NCBI GenBank assembly: GCA_011048585.1
Contig: DSDS01000130.1
Coordinates: forward strand, 1 to 23,329
DNA: 23,329 nt
Reading direction: 5' to 3'
From: Desulfurivibrio alkaliphilus
Lineage (GTDB): Bacteria; Desulfobacterota; Desulfobulbia; Desulfobulbales; Desulfurivibrionaceae
How positions within the stretch are numbered: position 1 is the stretch's first letter; the number at the start of each line of letters is the position of its first letter. A model generated the notes under the pieces. That model ran no database searches. It worked only from the letters and a program-made list of their open reading frames with translations, and was not told the origin of the DNA. Positions 21,690 through 23,329 of this stretch are shown one piece after another. A program made the position numbers and the translations under genes.

Positions 21690-23329
21690 ATGAATAAGCA
21701 AAAATGGTTCAAATTGAGTCTGAAACAAAAAATGATGATTCCCCTGCTGGCCTCGGTGCTGATTTCAGCTTTGCTGGCCATGCCTCTGGTTCAGCGGGAG
21801 CTGGAACGGCTGAAAAACGGCATCATCGCGGTCACGGTCCAGGACAAACAAGAGGAGATTGAACGGGCCATCGACCGGGCGGCCATGGAGGCCTTGGAGA
21901 AAGCCTCTATCTTCACCCGGCTGCCGGAGGTACTGGCCGCGTACGAGATTGCCCACCAAGGTAATTTCGATGTCGAGGATGACCCCCATGCCCAACAGGC
22001 TCGGGAGCTCCTGCGCCGGGAATTACAGGAGGCGGTCAAGGGTTTTGCCGACGCCGCCGGGGTGCCGATGCAGCTCCACTTTCACCTGCCCAATGGCCGC
22101 AGCCTCGTGCGAATGTGGCGGGAACGGCAGATTCAACGTAACGGTGTGTGGGTCGATATCTCCGACGATATCTCCGGTTTCCGGCCCACGGTTCTGGATA
22201 CCAACCGCAGCGGCCAGGCGGTAAGGGGGATCGAGGTGGGCCAGGGCGGTTTTGTCATTCGCGGGGTGGCCCCCATCAAATCCACCACCGGTCGGCAGCT
22301 GGGCTCGGTGGAGATGCTGGCCGATTTCGAGCAGCTGTTCCAGGCTGCGGCCGGCAGCGGCCAGCACCTGCTGCTCTACATGAACTCCGATCTGCTCAGC
22401 GTGGCCGGCCGGCTCCGGGATGCCCAAAAATATCCCATCTTGGGCAACCAATACGTGCTGGTCTCCGGCACCCCGGAAGGACGCATCGAGCAACTTATAA
22501 CTCTCGGCCTGCTGGACAAGGGTCGGAGAGCTCCGGAAATTTATCAAGCCGGCGAGCTGGCCCTGGCCGCCTTTCCGGTTAACGATTACCGGGGCAACCA
22601 GATCGGCATCATGGTCCTGGCCAGCGACACCGGCGCGGTGGAGGCCGGGATCCGTAACGTCCTGCTGATTCTGGGGGCGATCGCCGCCCTGATCATGGTC
22701 TTAATCGTGGGGATCAACTATCTCACCACCCGAGCCATCACCATGCCGATCGGCAAAACCGTGGAGATGCTCAAGGAGATGGGCCGAGGCCGGCTCGACA
22801 AGCGCCTGCGCCTTGACAGCAACGACGAGATCGGAACCATGGCCAAAACCATGGACGAGTTTGCCGACACCCTGCAGCATCAGGTGGTGGCGGCCCTCCA
22901 AAAACTGGCCCAGGGGGATCTGACCTCCGAAATCAAGCCCGTTGACGAGCAGGACTTGATCGGCAATGCCCTGCTCAAGACCCATGAGGATCTTAACCGG
23001 ATCGTCGGCGAGATTCTGGTCGCCACCGAGCAGATCGCCGCCGGCTCCGGCCAGGTCTCCAGCGCCAGCCAGTCCCTATCCCAGGGCGCCACCGAATCGG
23101 CCGCCTCCCTGGAAGAGATCACCAGCTCCATGACCGAGATGGCCTCCCAGACCAAGCTCAATGCCGAAAACTCCACCCAGGCCAACCAGTTGGCCGACCA
23201 GGCCCGCGACCGGGCCGAAACCGGCAACGAGCAGATGGAGAAGATGATGGTGGCCATGGGCGAAATCAACCAGGCCGGCCAGAATATCTCCAAAATTATC
23301 AAGGTGATCGATGAGATCGCCTTCCAGAC
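21690..23329 (+). CDS. Methyl-accepting chemotaxis protein, dCache-type, partial
   Basis: Chemoreceptor cut by the window end after about 546 residues. There is a membrane helix at about 14-33 and a large periplasmic domain (about 40-310). That domain carries MQLHFHLPNG, FRPTVLDTNRSG and GGFVIRGVAPI in an order typical of the double-Cache dCache_3 family. A second helix (about 320-345) and HAMP (345-400) follow. The start of the signalling coiled coil (SASQSLSQGATESAASLEEI) continues to IKVIDEIAFQ just before the cytoplasmic hairpin tip. It should signal to CheA through CheW encoded 98 bp upstream. GAGGA lies about 9 bases before the ATG. The 21592-21689 gap shows no clear terminator, so it probably belongs to the sigma-54 transcript. 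The ligand is unknown. Confidence 0.95.
   Translation, partial: MNKQKWFKLSLKQKMMIPLLASVLISALLAMPLVQRELERLKNGIIAVTVQDKQEEIERAIDRAAMEALEKASIFTRLPEVLAAYEIAHQGNFDVEDDPHAQQARELLRRELQEAVKGFADAAGVPMQLHFHLPNGRSLVRMWRERQIQRNGVWVDISDDISGFRPTVLDTNRSGQAVRGIEVGQGGFVIRGVAPIKSTTGRQLGSVEMLADFEQLFQAAAGSGQHLLLYMNSDLLSVAGRLRDAQKYPILGNQYVLVSGTPEGRIEQLITLGLLDKGRRAPEIYQAGELALAAFPVNDYRGNQIGIMVLASDTGAVEAGIRNVLLILGAIAALIMVLIVGINYLTTRAITMPIGKTVEMLKEMGRGRLDKRLRLDSNDEIGTMAKTMDEFADTLQHQVVAALQKLAQGDLTSEIKPVDEQDLIGNALLKTHEDLNRIVGEILVATEQIAAGSGQVSSASQSLSQGATESAASLEEITSSMTEMASQTKLNAENSTQANQLADQARDRAETGNEQMEKMMVAMGEINQAGQNISKIIKVIDEIAFQ

Overview
The window is high-GC bacterial DNA. It looks like an anaerobic member of the Desulfobacterota (Desulfobulbales or Desulfurivibrionaceae-like), but that is an inference. 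The pointers are a formate-THF ligase, NifU/NifS used next to general metabolism, the flavin-dependent thymidylate synthase ThyX, a rhodanese/persulfide-dioxygenase-like protein, and many sensor kinases with H-[DE]-F-N-N phosphoacceptor boxes. No tRNA, rRNA, CRISPR array, insertion sequence or phage gene was seen.

Left part (1-10.1 kb, all minus strand, so read from right to left). A NosL-like Tat-exported protein, an unrecognised CxxC protein and a V4R-domain protein overlap each other and run into uvrC. After an AT-rich gap comes a rhodanese/metallo-beta-lactamase fusion. Then, behind its own candidate promoter, comes nifU-nifS-thyX-fhs. The last set joins Fe-S cluster/sulfur supply (NifS, NifU) with folate one-carbon metabolism: fhs feeds the formyl- to methylene-THF pool that ThyX uses. 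The window starts with a large imperfect palindrome whose last base is the last base of the fhs stop codon.

Middle (10.1-10.8 kb). The remains of a response regulator-PilZ gene: two frameshifts, and the first half of the receiver domain is gone.

Right part (10.9-23.3 kb) is a signal-transduction block. On the plus strand lie a hybrid kinase with a periplasmic CxxCH haem motif, a LytS-type 5TM kinase, and a sigma-54 response regulator, with overlapping ends. They converge (sharing a CTAG as both stop codons) on a 1060-aa hybrid kinase with two periplasmic solute-binding domains, read from a good sigma-70 promoter. Divergent from that kinase, a well-matched sigma-54 promoter precedes a soluble receiver-kinase, CheW and a dCache-type chemoreceptor that is cut by the window end. 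The sigma-54 regulator 5 kb away is an obvious, untested candidate activator of that promoter.

The points most worth a second look are the NosL-like/CxxC/V4R cluster, the persulfide-dioxygenase-like protein that keeps only the mono-iron ligands, the sigma-54 promoter with inverted repeats on and upstream of its -24 element, and the strand-asymmetric palindrome at the left edge.
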